From NCBI GenBank assembly GCA_905236465.1, contig CAJOQA010000103.1, positions 1 through 10,749 on the forward strand: a stretch of 10,749 nt of DNA. Reading direction: 5' to 3'. Origin of the DNA: an uncultured Treponema sp. GTDB taxonomy: Bacteria; Spirochaetota; Spirochaetia; Treponematales; Treponemataceae. Below are positions 1 to 6,457 of this stretch, piece after piece; positions within the stretch are counted from its first letter, which is position 1, and every line of letters begins with the position of its first letter. A program made the position numbers and the translations under genes. The notes beneath the pieces were generated by a model that saw nothing but the letters and a program-made list of their open reading frames with translations, ran no database searches and was not told where the DNA came from.

Positions 1-741
1 AATTCCTGCAGCAGGAAGTTTTGCCTGTAGGAAAAAGACCAGCAGTATATCCATTGCTCCGACAAAAGAATTTGAGAACATCAGCAGAAGGGTCTTTTTA
101 TCAGTTTTTAAGAAGGAAAAAGACTTTTTAAAGCAGGTTAAAATCTGTTTGGCAAGGGATTCTTCTTTTCTTTCTTTTCCTTCTTGAAAATTGATTTCCT
201 TAAGGTGTAAAACAATAGCAATTTGAAGGAAAGCAAGGGGAATAGATGTTCCGTAAGCTATTTTGTAGCCGACTTTTAATGATAAGCCTGCTGCAAGAGT
301 AGAAAGTCCTTCGCAAATCCTATAGATTAAAACCCCGTTTGAGGCGTACCTGTCAAACGTATCTTCCTGCCCTACAAGTTTTAGGGAATCATAGGCCAAG
401 GCTTCGTCGGAGCCAGAAGCAAAGTTATAGTTTAGGGCTGTAAATACCATAGAAAGGCAGACAAGTGCAAAGTTATTAGAAAAAATCATTGCAAGGTCTG
501 CTATAATTCTCATAAGGCAGGAAAGAAGCAGTGCCTTTTTCCTACCAAAAACGTCAGCTATAACCCCTGAAGGAATTTCAAAGAGTAAACTTGCAATATG
601 AAAGACAGTTTCCGCAAAGCCAATTTGGGCAAGGGAAAATCCCCTTGAAGCAAGGATTGCTACCCAGGCTCCAGAAAGAGAAATCATAGAAACTATAGAA
701 GAGGCATAGAGATGCCTTATTTGTTTTTTTATGTTAAGCAT
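1..741 (-). CDS. MFS transporter, N-terminal part (runs off left edge)
   Basis: This is the first 247 residues of a major facilitator superfamily secondary transporter of the cytoplasmic membrane. The frame is open from the ATG at 741 to base 1, so the C-terminal end lies outside the window. The protein starts MLNIKKQIRHLYAS, followed by hydrophobic segments at about residues 12-31, 40-58, 70-87, 92-108, 145-180 and 219-240. The MFS motif A (GxxxDxxGRK) is clear at residues 59-68, in the loop between the second and third segments. A charged stretch at about 185-215 fits the long cytoplasmic loop between the two six-helix halves. The segment SDEALAYDSL at 111-120 resembles a motif I associate with a Firmicutes/spirochaete MFS subgroup of unknown substrate (inference). 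A weak ribosome site (AAAGG) lies about 10 nt before the ATG. It is divergent from the ECF gene, with a strong promoter about 200 bp upstream. The substrate cannot be deduced. Confidence 0.88.
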   Translation of the reverse strand, partial: MLNIKKQIRHLYASSIVSMISLSGAWVAILASRGFSLAQIGFAETVFHIASLLFEIPSGVIADVFGRKKALLLSCLMRIIADLAMIFSNNFALVCLSMVFTALNYNFASGSDEALAYDSLKLVGQEDTFDRYASNGVLIYRICEGLSTLAAGLSLKVGYKIAYGTSIPLAFLQIAIVLHLKEINFQEGKERKEESLAKQILTCFKKSFSFLKTDKKTLLLMFSNSFVGAMDILLVFFLQAKLPAAGI

Positions 742-930
742 ATAAATCCAACCTTTTGCTGTGATTTTTGTGAGATAATTAAGTGTGTATCGAAAGAGGG
801 ATTTGTTTCTTGTTTTTAAGTTTTAAGACAGAATCAAGACTTTCAGTTTACTTAAAAAGACCCATCATCCCTATAAGCAGATAGAGAACGAACCTTTTGC
901 TAATAGTAAAACCGATGATTTCCACATGAT
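742..930 (-). other. Long 5' leader of the MFS gene
   Basis: The region between the predicted transcription start (about 930) and the MFS start codon is about 190 nt, long for an untranslated leader. It contains only tiny ORFs on this strand: one of 18 codons from 927 and one starting MMGLFK. Neither has a convincing ribosome site. I compared it by eye with TPP, cobalamin, FMN and preQ1 riboswitch signatures and found no match. An 11-bp direct repeat (see separate entry) places a copy of the ribosome-binding segment near each end. It could be a regulated leader or simply a long UTR. Confidence 0.4.
750..901 (+). repeat. Pair of 11-bp direct repeats in the MFS leader
   Basis: AACCTTTTGCT occurs at 750-760 and again at 891-901. 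Read on the minus strand it is AGCAAAAGGTT. The proximal copy contains the AAAGG that probably serves as ribosome site for the MFS gene; the distal copy sits near the 5' end of the predicted leader. The match is exact, but with AT-rich sequence it may be chance. Confidence 0.4.
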
Positions 931-936
931 TTTTTC

Positions 937-965
937 AGTTTATCAGTATGGGTAAAAAGTGTCAA
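937..965 (-). promoter_or_regulatory. Strong sigma-70-type promoter for the MFS gene
   Basis: On the minus strand TTGACA (960-965) is followed after exactly 17 bp by TAAACT (937-942). A TG dinucleotide one base upstream of the -10 box makes it an extended -10 promoter. The -35 box is a perfect consensus. Transcription would begin near 930 and run toward the MFS gene, leaving a leader of about 190 nt. Confidence 0.7.
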
Positions 966-971
966 GGACAC
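959..971. promoter_or_regulatory. 13-bp palindrome over the MFS -35 box (operator-like)
   Basis: GTGTC-AAG-GACAC is a perfect 5-bp inverted repeat with a 3-bp centre. It covers the complete -35 element (960-965) of the minus-strand promoter, so a protein bound here would block that promoter. No regulator gene is visible in the window. A 5-bp arm is short and could be coincidental. Confidence 0.3.
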
Positions 972-989
972 AGTTCCTTATTTTCTGTG
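969..989. promoter_or_regulatory. Inverted repeat between the divergent promoters
   Basis: CACAG (969-973) and CTGTG (985-989) are inverted arms separated by 11 bp, so their centres are 16 bp apart. They lie in the 25-bp gap between the -35 boxes of the divergent MFS and ECF promoters, a usual place for a shared operator. A second overlapping repeat, AAGGA/TCCTT (964-968 and 975-979), occupies the same gap. Functional status is unknown. Confidence 0.25.
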
Positions 990-990
990 G

Positions 991-1019
991 TTGAGTCTTT
1001 CAAAAATTTATGCTAGACT
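991..1019 (+). promoter_or_regulatory. Promoter of the ECF gene, placed for a leaderless mRNA
   Basis: TTGAGT (991-996), a 17-bp spacer and TAGACT (1014-1019) preceded by TGC form an extended -10 promoter; each hexamer matches consensus at four of six positions. The -10 box ends 7 nt before the A of the ATG at 1027, so transcription should start at or within a base or two of the start codon. No Shine-Dalgarno sequence precedes the ATG, which agrees with a leaderless transcript. Confidence 0.5.
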
Positions 1020-1026
1020 GACTTCA

Positions 1027-3141
1027 ATGCAAATAGTTCAAGTTAAAAATCTTTCTTATTCTTATCCTCAGTCTTCAGTTTCTGCGCTAAAAGATATTTC
1101 ATTCAGCATAGATGAGGGGGATTACATTGCTGTTGTGGGGGCTAACGGTTCAGGAAAAAGCACGTTAGCCCGCATACTCGCAGGCTTTTTTCAAGCGGAT
1201 TCCGGTAGCGTGGAAATGCAGGAGGGCTTGCTAGCTGGCATTGTTTTTCAGCAGCCTAAAGATCAGATTGTAGCAGGAATTGTAGAACGCGACACTGCTT
1301 TTGGTCCGCAAAACCTTGATATGACTAAGGGTGAGATTGAGCTTAGAACAATAGAAGCCCTTTCGGTTGTTTCTCTTGCAGACAGGGCCATGTCCCGTAC
1401 CTTTGAGCTTTCTTTAGGGCAAACCCAGCGCCTTGCTTTCAGCGGAATTTTAGCCCTTTTCCCTAAGCTTTTAATCCTTGATGAAGTAACAGCAATGCTT
1501 GACCCTAAGGCAAGAAATGAACTGGTTACTTTTGTTGACAGGTGGAATGAAAAAGGTCACACCGTTATCCATATAACCCATGATGCAGAGGAAGCTTTAC
1601 GGGCAAAACGGATACTCTTTTTAGATCAGGGGCAGATTCTTTTTGACGGAAGCAAGGAGCAGTTTTTAAAAGAAGGGGCCTTAATAAAAAAAGTATTCGG
1701 TGATGATTTGTTTTTTAGCCCTCCCCTCTTTTTGAAAAAAAACTTTGAGGGGGCAAAAGTTTCCCTTGCGGTGGAAAACCTTTCTTTTTCCTATGCTGAC
1801 CGCCAGATTTTTAAAAACCTTTCATTCAATTTATACGAAGGTAGCCTTGTTGCCCTGACAGGCCCAAGCGGCTGTGGTAAAAGCACCCTTTTTGAATGTC
1901 TTGCAGGCCTGCATACAGATTGTAGTGGCTCTGTCTTCTGCAAAGAGCGCCCTGCCCTTGCCTTGCAAGAAAGTGAGGCGGCCTTGTTTGCCCCCTACGC
2001 AGCTGATGACGTGGCATTCGGCCCTAAAAACAGGGGGCTTAGGGGGAAGGCCCTGCTTGAGCGGGTAAAAAAAGCGATGGACAGTTCCGGTCTTGATTTT
2101 GAAACCTTTGCGGACCGTCCTACATTCAATTTGAGCGGAGGGGAAAAAAGAAAACTTTCTATAGCAGGAATTGTTGCCCTCGATTCTTCAGTGCTGATTT
2201 TTGATGAGCCAACCAGCGCCCTTGATGCCCAGTCAAGAAGAACTGTATTGACTTTGCTTAGACATCTTGCTTCAGAAGGAAAGACTGTTTTGTTTAGCAC
2301 CCATAGGATGGAAGAAGCTGCTATTGCAGACCTAAGCTTAAACTGGCAGGACCTTACCAAAGAGAGTTTAGAAAACAAAGGGCAAAGGACAGATTTAAAA
2401 AAAATAGAAGCCCTTGAAAACGCAAAAATCCTAAAGGGCTTAAGGCAAACTTCTTCTGCCCTTATGGCTCCTGCAAAAATCCCAGATTCTTTTGTCAGCC
2501 ATTTGCCGGCAGCGGTAAAGTCTCTTTTGTTTTTTATTTTATGCCTAGCTGCTTTTTTTTCTACAAACATTTATGCTTGCGCAAGTGTTTTGCTGCTTTC
2601 TCTTTTGTATGCTGCATTTGCCCGCTACCCACTAAAAAAAAGTCTTAAGGCCTTTGTAAAGATTCTTCCCTGGTTGCTTTTATTCACAGCGATTACCTTT
2701 GCCTTTTATTCTACTGGCGGAGATACGGCTATTCTTTTTAAATGGAAGTTTTTTGTTATTACAAAGGGGAAAATCGTAAGTCTTGCAAATACCTTTTTAC
2801 GGGTTCCTGCCCTGATTCTTATAATCGGAACCTTTATTTATACAAGTGATGAAAGGCAAATCCTTGACGGGCTTTCAACTTTGCTTACTCCCCTTGCTTT
2901 AATAAAGATACCCGTCCGATATTTTGTTTTGGTTGTAGGCATTATTTTTCGTTTTGCCCCGCTTCTTTTAGAAGAGATGTCGTCTATAATAAAAACGCAA
3001 CTTGTACGTGGAACTTTTGCAAATGCAAAGGGGTTAAAAAAACTGAAAATCCTTATCCCGCTTTTTGTTCCCCTCCTTTTGCAAACTTTTAGAAAAGCCC
3101 AACGGTTATCAGATGCCCTTACCGCTAGGTACTTTTCATAA
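1027..3141 (+). CDS. Single-chain ECF transporter energising module (EcfA-EcfA'-EcfT fusion)
   Basis: This protein of 704 residues would drive vitamin or metal uptake by energy-coupling-factor transporters at the cytoplasmic membrane. The first ATPase domain (about 1-235) has Walker A GANGSGKST at 38-46, FQQP Q-loop at 74-77, signature SLGQTQR at 129-135, Walker B LLILDEVT at 148-155 and switch His185. The second (about 245-440) has Walker A GPSGCGKST at 279-287, signature LSGGEKRK at 369-376, Walker B VLIFDEPT at 389-396 and His426. Both carry the AFGP segment typical of EcfA. After a charged linker (about 441-490), residues 495-704 are an EcfT membrane domain with several helices and two coupling motifs, VRG around Arg661 and ARY around Arg701. 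Separate A, A' and T genes are usual, so this three-domain fusion is notable. The ATG at 1027 was chosen because EcfA homology begins there; the in-frame TTG at 991 coincides with the -35 box. No S component lies nearby, so the substrate is unknown. Confidence 0.9.
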   Translation: MQIVQVKNLSYSYPQSSVSALKDISFSIDEGDYIAVVGANGSGKSTLARILAGFFQADSGSVEMQEGLLAGIVFQQPKDQIVAGIVERDTAFGPQNLDMTKGEIELRTIEALSVVSLADRAMSRTFELSLGQTQRLAFSGILALFPKLLILDEVTAMLDPKARNELVTFVDRWNEKGHTVIHITHDAEEALRAKRILFLDQGQILFDGSKEQFLKEGALIKKVFGDDLFFSPPLFLKKNFEGAKVSLAVENLSFSYADRQIFKNLSFNLYEGSLVALTGPSGCGKSTLFECLAGLHTDCSGSVFCKERPALALQESEAALFAPYAADDVAFGPKNRGLRGKALLERVKKAMDSSGLDFETFADRPTFNLSGGEKRKLSIAGIVALDSSVLIFDEPTSALDAQSRRTVLTLLRHLASEGKTVLFSTHRMEEAAIADLSLNWQDLTKESLENKGQRTDLKKIEALENAKILKGLRQTSSALMAPAKIPDSFVSHLPAAVKSLLFFILCLAAFFSTNIYACASVLLLSLLYAAFARYPLKKSLKAFVKILPWLLLFTAITFAFYSTGGDTAILFKWKFFVITKGKIVSLANTFLRVPALILIIGTFIYTSDERQILDGLSTLLTPLALIKIPVRYFVLVVGIIFRFAPLLLEEMSSIIKTQLVRGTFANAKGLKKLKILIPLFVPLLLQTFRKAQRLSDALTARYFS

Positions 3142-3154
3142 ATGCCCTAAATGC

Positions 3155-3183
3155 TTGAAAAAGGCCTATTTGTTTAGTATACT
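3155..3183 (+). promoter_or_regulatory. Promoter of lspA
   Basis: TTGAAA (3155-3160), a 17-bp spacer and TATACT (3178-3183) form a near-consensus sigma-70-type promoter. Transcription should begin near 3190. AAGGA at 3207-3211, 7 nt before the ATG at 3219, is the ribosome site. The same two hexamers and spacing recur in front of the pnrA-like gene at 9278-9306. Confidence 0.75.
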
Positions 3184-3218
3184 AGTAGGACAAAAAAATA
3201 GGTCTTAAGGATTCGTTT

Positions 3219-3785
3219 ATGGAAGAAAAAAACATTAAGTCAAAGCTCTTGCCTGTTTCTTTAACGGCACTTGTAATACTTTTAGATCAGATAACAAAGG
3301 CTCTGGTTGTAAAATTTATTCCACAGTCAACTATTTTTACGGATGGCAATGTTATTGAAATCTTTGGTAAATATTTGCGTTTAATCCATGTCCGCAATAA
3401 GGCTGTTGCTTTTTCTTTGGGCTCTTCTTTACCAGATAAAGCCCGCTCACTTTTGTTTGCTTTTATGCCTTTGCTTATAATTATTGCAGTTTTTATAATT
3501 TACTTTCGCAATTCTGATTTTAATAAATTGCAACGTTGGTCAATTTGCGGAATTTTAGGTGGAGGATTAGGAAATCTGATTGACCGTTTTTTCAGACCTG
3601 CTGGAGTTGTTGATTTTATAGACTGCTATTTCTTTGGTCTTTTTGGAATGGACCGTTGGCCAACTTTTAATGTTGCAGATTCGGCAGTTGTTGTTTGCGG
3701 AATTTTATTTATCTTGACTTTTATAATTCAAATTTTCACTGATGCAAAGCAGGCAAAAAAAAGAGGGGAAAAGAGTGATGAATAA
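3219..3785 (+). CDS. lspA: Lipoprotein signal peptidase (signal peptidase II)
   Basis: LspA is the membrane aspartyl protease that removes the signal peptide of diacylglyceryl-modified prolipoproteins, cutting just before the lipobox cysteine. The 188-residue length is slightly above the family's usual 160-170. Four hydrophobic segments lie at about 11-31, 76-96, 106-120 and 154-174. The catalytic aspartates are Asp122 in GNLIDR and Asp154 in FNVADS. Other family landmarks are LLDQITK near residue 21, NKAVAFSLG at 60-68 (commonly NxGAAFS) and VVDFID at 130-135. The last 15 residues are a charged cytoplasmic tail absent from short homologues. The gene has its own promoter and ribosome site, and its last 8 bases overlap the next start codon. 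The pnrA-like product in this window is a predicted substrate (inference from its lipobox). Confidence 0.96.
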   Translation: MEEKNIKSKLLPVSLTALVILLDQITKALVVKFIPQSTIFTDGNVIEIFGKYLRLIHVRNKAVAFSLGSSLPDKARSLLFAFMPLLIIIAVFIIYFRNSDFNKLQRWSICGILGGGLGNLIDRFFRPAGVVDFIDCYFFGLFGMDRWPTFNVADSAVVVCGILFILTFIIQIFTDAKQAKKRGEKSDE

Positions 3786-4389
3786 AAAAGCTTTTACTGC
3801 ACTTTTTACCCTGATTTCTACAATTGTAAATATAGTTTTTACTTTGCTTACAATAATTGTCTTATCAGGGATTTTTATTTTGATTTTTAAATATACAAAA
3901 AGTGAAAATGGCAATATCCTTATTTTAGGACTTGGTATTTGTTTTGTTGTGGGAATGATTTCCAACATTTTCTTTTTTACAAAATTCACAAACTGGGTTG
4001 TAAAAAAGTTTAATCTTTCCGCAAAGTTGGACAACCGTATCCTTGGCAAAGTGGGGGCTGCTAAACCTGTAGAAAAAAAGAAGACAAAGACCCGCCTTCC
4101 AGATTCTGTAAAGCAAAAAGATGATGAGGATCCCTGGCTAAAGGACGGTGCTACTTACCAAAGTTTTGGAATAGAAGAGTTGCAGTACGGAATAGCAAAG
4201 AAAAATGAGGAAGTTCAGACCCTTATTGCAGAGCGCGATAAGGAAGCCCAAGAATATGAAGAAGCAAAAAAGTCTGAAAAAAAGACAAATATTCCTAAAG
4301 AAAATGTTGTTGAAGAAGAGAAAGAAAGCTCTGAACCAGTTTCTTTTGGTAGGGAAGAATTAGAAAAACTGAAGGGAAAAGACGAGTAA
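3778..4389 (+). CDS. Two-TM protein with charged cytoplasmic tail, unknown function
   Basis: I do not recognise this 203-residue protein. It has two hydrophobic segments (about 8-37 and 46-69) followed by a Lys/Glu-rich hydrophilic tail of about 130 residues. Positive residues after the second segment (VVKKFN and then KKKTK at 100-104) suggest that both ends are cytoplasmic. A helix-forming charged stretch runs at about 140-170. The tail contains a short duplicated motif: SFGIEEL at 129-135 and SFGREEL at 189-195. The ATG at 3778 was preferred over an in-frame ATG at 3742 because AGAGGGG sits 9 nt before it. It also forms a typical 8-nt overlap with the lspA stop, implying translational coupling. 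Co-transcription with lspA from 3155 and termination at 4397-4429 are predicted. A link to lipoprotein maturation is only guilt by association. Confidence 0.8.
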   Translation: MNKKAFTALFTLISTIVNIVFTLLTIIVLSGIFILIFKYTKSENGNILILGLGICFVVGMISNIFFFTKFTNWVVKKFNLSAKLDNRILGKVGAAKPVEKKKTKTRLPDSVKQKDDEDPWLKDGATYQSFGIEELQYGIAKKNEEVQTLIAERDKEAQEYEEAKKSEKKTNIPKENVVEEEKESSEPVSFGREELEKLKGKDE

Positions 4390-4396
4390 CTAACAG

Positions 4397-4429
4397 GGGC
4401 TGTCTTTAACAGGCAGCCCTTTTTATTTT
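4397..4429 (+). terminator. Rho-independent terminator of the lspA operon
   Basis: GGGCTGTC (4397-4404) pairs with GGCAGCCC (4412-4419), including one T-G wobble, around a 7-nt loop, and is followed by a T-rich run (4420-4429). It starts 7 bp after the stop of the two-TM protein gene. The hairpin also lies just beyond the end of the convergent permease gene, but on that strand no T-run follows it, so it should terminate mainly plus-strand transcripts. Confidence 0.88.
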
Positions 4430-5366
4430 AGCGGGCACCTTTGTCGTAAGGGATTCCTTCTGCCTTTGGTGCCCTAGAATTCTTTGAAGTAAAGGCAAGA
4501 ACAATCAGCGAAATTATATAGGGCAGCATTTTATAGAATTCCCCATTGACTAGTTTTACTAAGAAGTCAAAGCCCATGTAGGCATCAGCTACTGCACGGA
4601 AGAGACCGAATATTAAGGCTGCTCCTGCAATTTTTAATGGTCGCCACTGACCAAAAATCATAACGGCTAAGGCTAAGAAGCCAGCCCCTGCTACTCCATA
4701 GATGAAGTCCCATTGGGAATTTGCTGCTGTGATGTAGATAACTCCTCCAATTCCTCCGCAAAAGCCAGAGATTAAAACTCCTGCATACCTCATTTTGTAA
4801 ACATTTATACCAACGCTATCTGCAGCCTGTGGATGCTCCCCGCACGCACAAAGCCGTAAGCCAAAGCGGGTCTTGTACATTACAACAAAGGCCACAAGAA
4901 GAAGTAAAAGTGTTATGACCATATACCAGTTTAGCTCTATTCCGGCAAGATTAAAGACAAAGGCCTTGCGGTTTTGTATGTAGTCAAGGATTGCAGATAC
5001 ATTGTCGCCGTGGGACCTTGCATTATTAAAGGATTTAACGATAACTGTTGCCGCCGCTGTAGCAAGCATGTTCATGGCGGTTCCCACAAGAGTCTGATCA
5101 GCCTTAAAGTTTATGGCTGCAACGGCAAGTAAAAGTGAAGAGACCATACCGGCCAGCGCGCTTGCTAGCAAAACAAAAAGTATTATAAGAAGCGGAGGAG
5201 TTCCAACAGGCAGGGCATAAAGGGTAAAGGCACCGCCTAAGGCTCCAAAAACCATTATTCCTTCAAGGCCAATGTTTATGACTCCGGAATGTTCAGAAAA
5301 CATTCCGCCTATAGCAACAAAAATTAAAACTGAAGCGTAAATCAGGGTATATTGGATAAGCAGCAT
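4428..5366 (-). CDS. Nucleoside ABC transporter permease 2 (BMP-type, YufQ/NupQ-like)
   Basis: This is a 312-residue integral membrane permease of the branched-chain amino acid/ribose permease superfamily, of the subgroup paired with BMP-family binding proteins that carry nucleosides. About eight hydrophobic segments are present. Family landmarks are GMFSEHSGVINIGLEGIM at 21-38, FKADQTLVGTAMNM at 87-100, the cytoplasmic coupling loop FGLRLCACGEHPQAADSVGI at 168-187, and AGFLALAVMIFGQWRP at 228-243. The start ATG overlaps the stop of permease 1 by one base (TAATG), with AAGGAGG 7 nt upstream, so translation is probably coupled. It is the last gene of the operon and would form the heterodimeric pore with permease 1. 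T. pallidum homologues near tmpC were, as I recall, annotated rbsC-like. Substrate assignment rests on the neighbouring PnrA-like protein. Confidence 0.92.
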   Translation of the reverse strand: MLLIQYTLIYASVLIFVAIGGMFSEHSGVINIGLEGIMVFGALGGAFTLYALPVGTPPLLIILFVLLASALAGMVSSLLLAVAAINFKADQTLVGTAMNMLATAAATVIVKSFNNARSHGDNVSAILDYIQNRKAFVFNLAGIELNWYMVITLLLLLVAFVVMYKTRFGLRLCACGEHPQAADSVGINVYKMRYAGVLISGFCGGIGGVIYITAANSQWDFIYGVAGAGFLALAVMIFGQWRPLKIAGAALIFGLFRAVADAYMGFDFLVKLVNGEFYKMLPYIISLIVLAFTSKNSRAPKAEGIPYDKGAR

Positions 5367-6457
5367 TACTTTGCCTCCTTACGGCTGAGTATGTCTTTGA
5401 AAAAGAGCACAAAGCCGCAAGCGTAAATTATTATTGAAGAAATTAAATCTGCTATTTGGGGATTGTAATACTTCATGTCTATAAAGGAACCGCCTAATGT
5501 TATGTGCTCTATGAAGTAACCCGCTACTATGACTCCTATAGGATGTAAGCCTCCTAAGAAGGCAACGGCTATTCCGTTAAAGCCCATTGCTGGCACGGAA
5601 GAAGATGTTTTCCATTGCTGAATATCTGTAAGGTAATAGAGGGAAGCTGCAAGCCCTGCTAAAAGACCTGCAAGTGCCATAGTAGCAATGATATTTGTCT
5701 TGTCTTTCATACCCGCATACTTTGCAGCATTCTTGTTGAAGCCCGTTGCCTTAAGCTCATAGCCGAATGTTGTTTTATTCAGCAGGACTAAAATTAAAAT
5801 TGCTACGATTATTGTAAGGGGAACAGCTATTGTAACGTATTCGTTGTTGTGAAAGAGTTTGTTGAGCCCTAAGGTTGGTATAAGGGAGGCCGGTGAAACT
5901 TTGCGGACAGACAAGCTTTCTGAAAGGGAAAGGTTCATCACCCTTTCATTTTGCATAAGCATATTTACTATGTAAAGACTTATCCAGTTTAACATGATAC
6001 ATGCTATAACTTCATTGATATTAAAAAATGCCTTTAAGCAGCCTGCAAGGGCACCCCACAGGGCTCCCGCAAGACAAGCTAGGATAACGCAGACCCACCA
6101 GGGTAAGTTCCACGCTAAGGCAGACCACAGGGAAACTCCTATTGCAATGCAGTACTGACCGCCTACACCAATATTAAAAAGTCCCGTCTTGTATGCAAAA
6201 AGAACAGAAAGACCACATAAAATCAGGGGAACTGATTTTGCAAGTGTACTACCAAAATAGTAAAGTTTTTGTGCAGGCTTTCTAAAGTAAAGAAAGTTTT
6301 TAAGGATTGTGGACATTGCCTTGGGCGCATTAGGGGCATTTATTATGCAAAGTATTATAAAACCTAACACAATGCCAGCCAGTGCACAAATAATTGCTGA
6401 GATTATAGATTTAAAACTTTCAGAAGACCTTATTTTATTCAATGCAGTTTCTCTCAT
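5366..6457 (-). CDS. Nucleoside ABC transporter permease 1 (BMP-type, YufP/NupP-like)
   Basis: This 363-residue permease is the longer partner of the transporter pore. After a hydrophilic N-terminus, a first membrane segment spans about 17-39, then a roughly 30-residue extracytoplasmic stretch precedes the core. Family landmarks are KTGLFNIGVGGQY at 90-102, FFNINEVIACIMLNWI at 144-159, the EAA-like cytoplasmic coupling loop GYELKATGFNKNAAKYAGM at 232-250, and MGFNGIAVAFLGGLHPIG at 291-308. Many homologues have Glu in the GVEGQ position; here it is Gly. The start codon overlaps the ATPase stop in an ATGA arrangement, preceded by AGGA, showing tight coupling. It acts in the cytoplasmic membrane with the ATPase and permease 2 to import the nucleoside delivered by the lipoprotein. 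Confidence 0.92.
   Translation of the reverse strand: MRETALNKIRSSESFKSIISAIICALAGIVLGFIILCIINAPNAPKAMSTILKNFLYFRKPAQKLYYFGSTLAKSVPLILCGLSVLFAYKTGLFNIGVGGQYCIAIGVSLWSALAWNLPWWVCVILACLAGALWGALAGCLKAFFNINEVIACIMLNWISLYIVNMLMQNERVMNLSLSESLSVRKVSPASLIPTLGLNKLFHNNEYVTIAVPLTIIVAILILVLLNKTTFGYELKATGFNKNAAKYAGMKDKTNIIATMALAGLLAGLAASLYYLTDIQQWKTSSSVPAMGFNGIAVAFLGGLHPIGVIVAGYFIEHITLGGSFIDMKYYNPQIADLISSIIIYACGFVLFFKDILSRKEAK

Noticed and set aside
991..1026. Upstream TTG start adding 12 residues to the ECF protein
   Set aside because: No ribosome site precedes it, EcfA homology begins at the ATG at 1027, and the TTG coincides with a -35 box.
742..1026. Known riboswitch between the MFS and ECF genes
   Set aside because: By-eye comparison on both strands found no TPP, FMN, cobalamin or preQ1 core motifs. 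A covariance search would be decisive.
1995..2570. 191-residue open frame on the minus strand
   Set aside because: It lies entirely opposite the ECF gene, has no recognisable domain or ribosome site, and is a shadow of that coding frame.
3742..3777. Upstream ATG for the two-TM protein
   Set aside because: It lies deeper in lspA without a ribosome site, whereas the ATG at 3778 has AGAGGGG at good spacing.
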